DNA of 15,442 nt from Ktedonobacterales bacterium (lineage in GTDB: Bacteria > Chloroflexota > Ktedonobacteria > Ktedonobacterales > JADMIN01). A program made the translations under genes and the position numbers. The stretch lies in assembly GCA_025928125.1 (NCBI GenBank), contig JAICKD010000012.1:1-15442 (forward strand), written 5' to 3'. Numbering within the stretch: position 1 is the stretch's first letter; every line of letters starts with the position of its first letter. The notes beneath the pieces were generated by a model, which saw only the letters and a program-made list of their open reading frames with translations, was not told the origin of the DNA and made no database searches. Shown piece by piece: positions 14,150 through 15,442 of the stretch.

Positions 14150-14611
14150 ATGATCACACTTCGACCGATGACGGACAGCGAATATCAGCGCGTTCAGGAG
14201 GCCATCTTCGAGGACTACGCTCGCGACCTTGCCAATGTAAACAGCACCCCGATGGAGGAGGGACGGAAAGCGGCGGCACGCCAGACCGCGCAACTGCTTC
14301 CCGACGGCATGGCCACCAAGGGCCACTATTTCTGGCGCATCGTCAATGACAACGGTGACGCCGTCGGCGACCTCTGGGTACAGGTCGAGAGCGAGAAGGC
14401 GCGGGCTTTCATCTACTTCATCGGCATCGACGAGCCGTATCGCGGCCACGGCTACAGCAGAGCGGCGATGCTGGCGCTGGAAAGCACAGTGAAGCCGCTC
14501 GGCGCCAAATACGTAGACCTCAACGTCTTCGGCGATAATACCGTGGCGGTTCGCCTGTATGAGAGCCTGGGATACAAGCCGACCGCGATGAATATGCGCA
14601 AAGAGATCTAG
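14150..14611 (+). CDS. GNAT-family N-acetyltransferase
   Basis: The product is a 153-residue single-domain acetyltransferase. After an N-terminal acceptor-side helix region (1-55), the core shows paired strands VGDLWVQVE and AFIYFIGI. The acetyl-CoA binding motif EPYRGHGYSRAAM (95-107) has the R-x-x-G-x-G/S pattern, and the closing FGDNTVAVRLYESLGY (127-142) is typical of RimI-like and general GNAT proteins. The acceptor is not inferable. ATG 14150 has CAGGAG about 12 nt upstream; the frame opens earlier, at 14045, but without family-like sequence. It is transcribed away from lepA. Confidence 0.9.
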   Translation: MITLRPMTDSEYQRVQEAIFEDYARDLANVNSTPMEEGRKAAARQTAQLLPDGMATKGHYFWRIVNDNGDAVGDLWVQVESEKARAFIYFIGIDEPYRGHGYSRAAMLALESTVKPLGAKYVDLNVFGDNTVAVRLYESLGYKPTAMNMRKEI

Positions 14612-14839
14612 AACCGGGCGCTCAGTATCCTTCCCGCCGCACGAAAAAGCAGCCGACGCTTGCACGTCTCTATGGCACGTCGAAACACGTAAGAATCAGT
14701 GCTACATCGACGTGGCTGGCGATGCTCCATGCCAAGCAGCCGGTATGTAAACGCTCTCCGTATATACGCTTTGGGAGACTGCTATACTTGTTCCACTGGC
14801 ATTCCGTCTGGGAAGGCGTGCCAGCAGCAGGAGGGACAC

Positions 14840-15442
14840 ATGCGCGCGGATGAGACGTCGCAAAATCGGGAGCGCACTGGCGCGTCCACACTCGTGCCGA
14901 CCAGTGCCTCCTGGCAGCGGCGACGCGCCGGATTCTTCTCGGCCATGCGCCTGGCGCTGCTGCGCGCCGCGCATACACGCTGGCTGCTGCTGGTCGTCGC
15001 GCTCGGCATCGTCGTCGCCGATGTCCTCATCTGCACCGTGCCGCTCTACAACACCCTCGTCTCAGACCTCCAGCTGCAGAACGCCATCACGCGCGCCGAT
15101 TCGGTCCAACACAATATGCAGGTGACGGTCCGCACCATAGGCGTCAGTCAAGCAGTCAGCCAGAAAATCGCCAGCGCGGTGCAAAGCGAGGCAGGCCAGT
15201 ACCTGTCGAGCTTCACGACGCCACATCCGACCGCCTATGTCACCAGCAGCCCATTCTTCATGTATCAGCGCCTGGACCTAGCCAGGTTCACCCTGTACGG
15301 CGGCGCCACGATCCGGCTCGATGCCTTCGATTACGCCGAGCTTCGCCCTTATCTGCATTTCATCCAGGGTGCGCCCCCTCAGACGATCCAGCAGAAGTCA
15401 TCCACAGGCAAGCGTGTGCAGGTCATGATTACCCGTGAGATG
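14840..15442 (+). CDS. ABC transporter permease, FtsX/MacB-like, N-terminal part (runs off window)
   Basis: The frame gives 201 residues and is open at the window edge. A polar N-tail of about 45 residues precedes one strong transmembrane helix (about 48-70, WLLLVVALGIVVADVLICTV). Then comes PLYNTLVSDLQLQNAI and an extracytoplasmic region of alternating strands. This matches the start of FtsX-like permeases, where TM1 is followed by a large periplasmic or extracellular MacB-PCD-type domain. A partner ATPase and the remaining three helices would be expected downstream. GAGGG lies 5 nt upstream of ATG 14840. What it transports, or whether it works in mechanotransmission or lipoprotein handling, cannot be told from this part. 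Confidence 0.75.
   Translation, partial: MRADETSQNRERTGASTLVPTSASWQRRRAGFFSAMRLALLRAAHTRWLLLVVALGIVVADVLICTVPLYNTLVSDLQLQNAITRADSVQHNMQVTVRTIGVSQAVSQKIASAVQSEAGQYLSSFTTPHPTAYVTSSPFFMYQRLDLARFTLYGGATIRLDAFDYAELRPYLHFIQGAPPQTIQQKSSTGKRVQVMITREM

Noticed and set aside
14759..14768. CGTATATACG perfect palindrome upstream of the permease gene
   Set aside because: A single 10-bp palindrome with no repeat or recognised operator consensus; too little to call a regulator site.

Overview
The window is high-GC bacterial DNA with tightly packed genes, mostly preceded by clear Shine-Dalgarno sites, and several GTG starts. The gene set (FtsH with a long disordered tail, MoxR ATPase, urocanate hydratase, plant-arginase-like ureohydrolase, LepA, an FtsX-like permease) and the abundance of small palindromic repeats would fit a Chloroflexota genome, possibly Ktedonobacteria-like. 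That assignment is an inference from memory of protein style, not a computed placement.

Layout. Positions 1-555 (-) hold the N-terminal part of a MoxR-family AAA+ ATPase. It diverges from ftsH (943-3171, +), a membrane AAA+ zinc protease. Next comes a compact mobile element (3239-4073): a short REP-associated tyrosine transposase (RAYT/IS200-like Y1 family) bracketed by two pairs of GGCCAT-type hairpins in inverted orientation. A plus-strand cluster follows: hutU (4208-5899), a 139-bp transposase-less relative of the mobile element (5916-6054), a single-pass membrane protein of unknown function (6093-6620), a ureohydrolase (6634-7431) and an R2K-clade ATP-grasp protein (7464-8393). The last three are closely spaced and probably co-transcribed. 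HutU plus a ureohydrolase suggests histidine or guanidino-compound catabolism, but no hutH or hutI lies in the window.

From 8421 to 10850 the minus strand carries two small hypothetical genes, a DUF3267-like membrane metalloprotease candidate and a GNAT acetyltransferase. A decayed DHA2-type MFS transporter (11053-11282) marks the start of a gene-poor stretch, 11283-12114. That stretch contains a sigma70-like promoter, a series of hairpins, an 18-codon ORF with a strong ribosome binding site, and a terminator-like hairpin, so it may be a structured RNA or small-peptide unit. It also holds a second, unrelated inverted hairpin element (11919-12111) whose two arms differ by compensatory stem changes.

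LepA (EF4; 12115-13920, -) follows. A second GNAT gene (14150-14611, +) comes next, and then the start of an ABC-transporter FtsX-like permease that runs off the window (14840-15442, +).

The most unusual content is the repeat biology: two families of paired-hairpin elements, one with its probable transposase present, both showing conserved stem-loop shape with changing sequence, and placed around hutU and at the 3' end of lepA.
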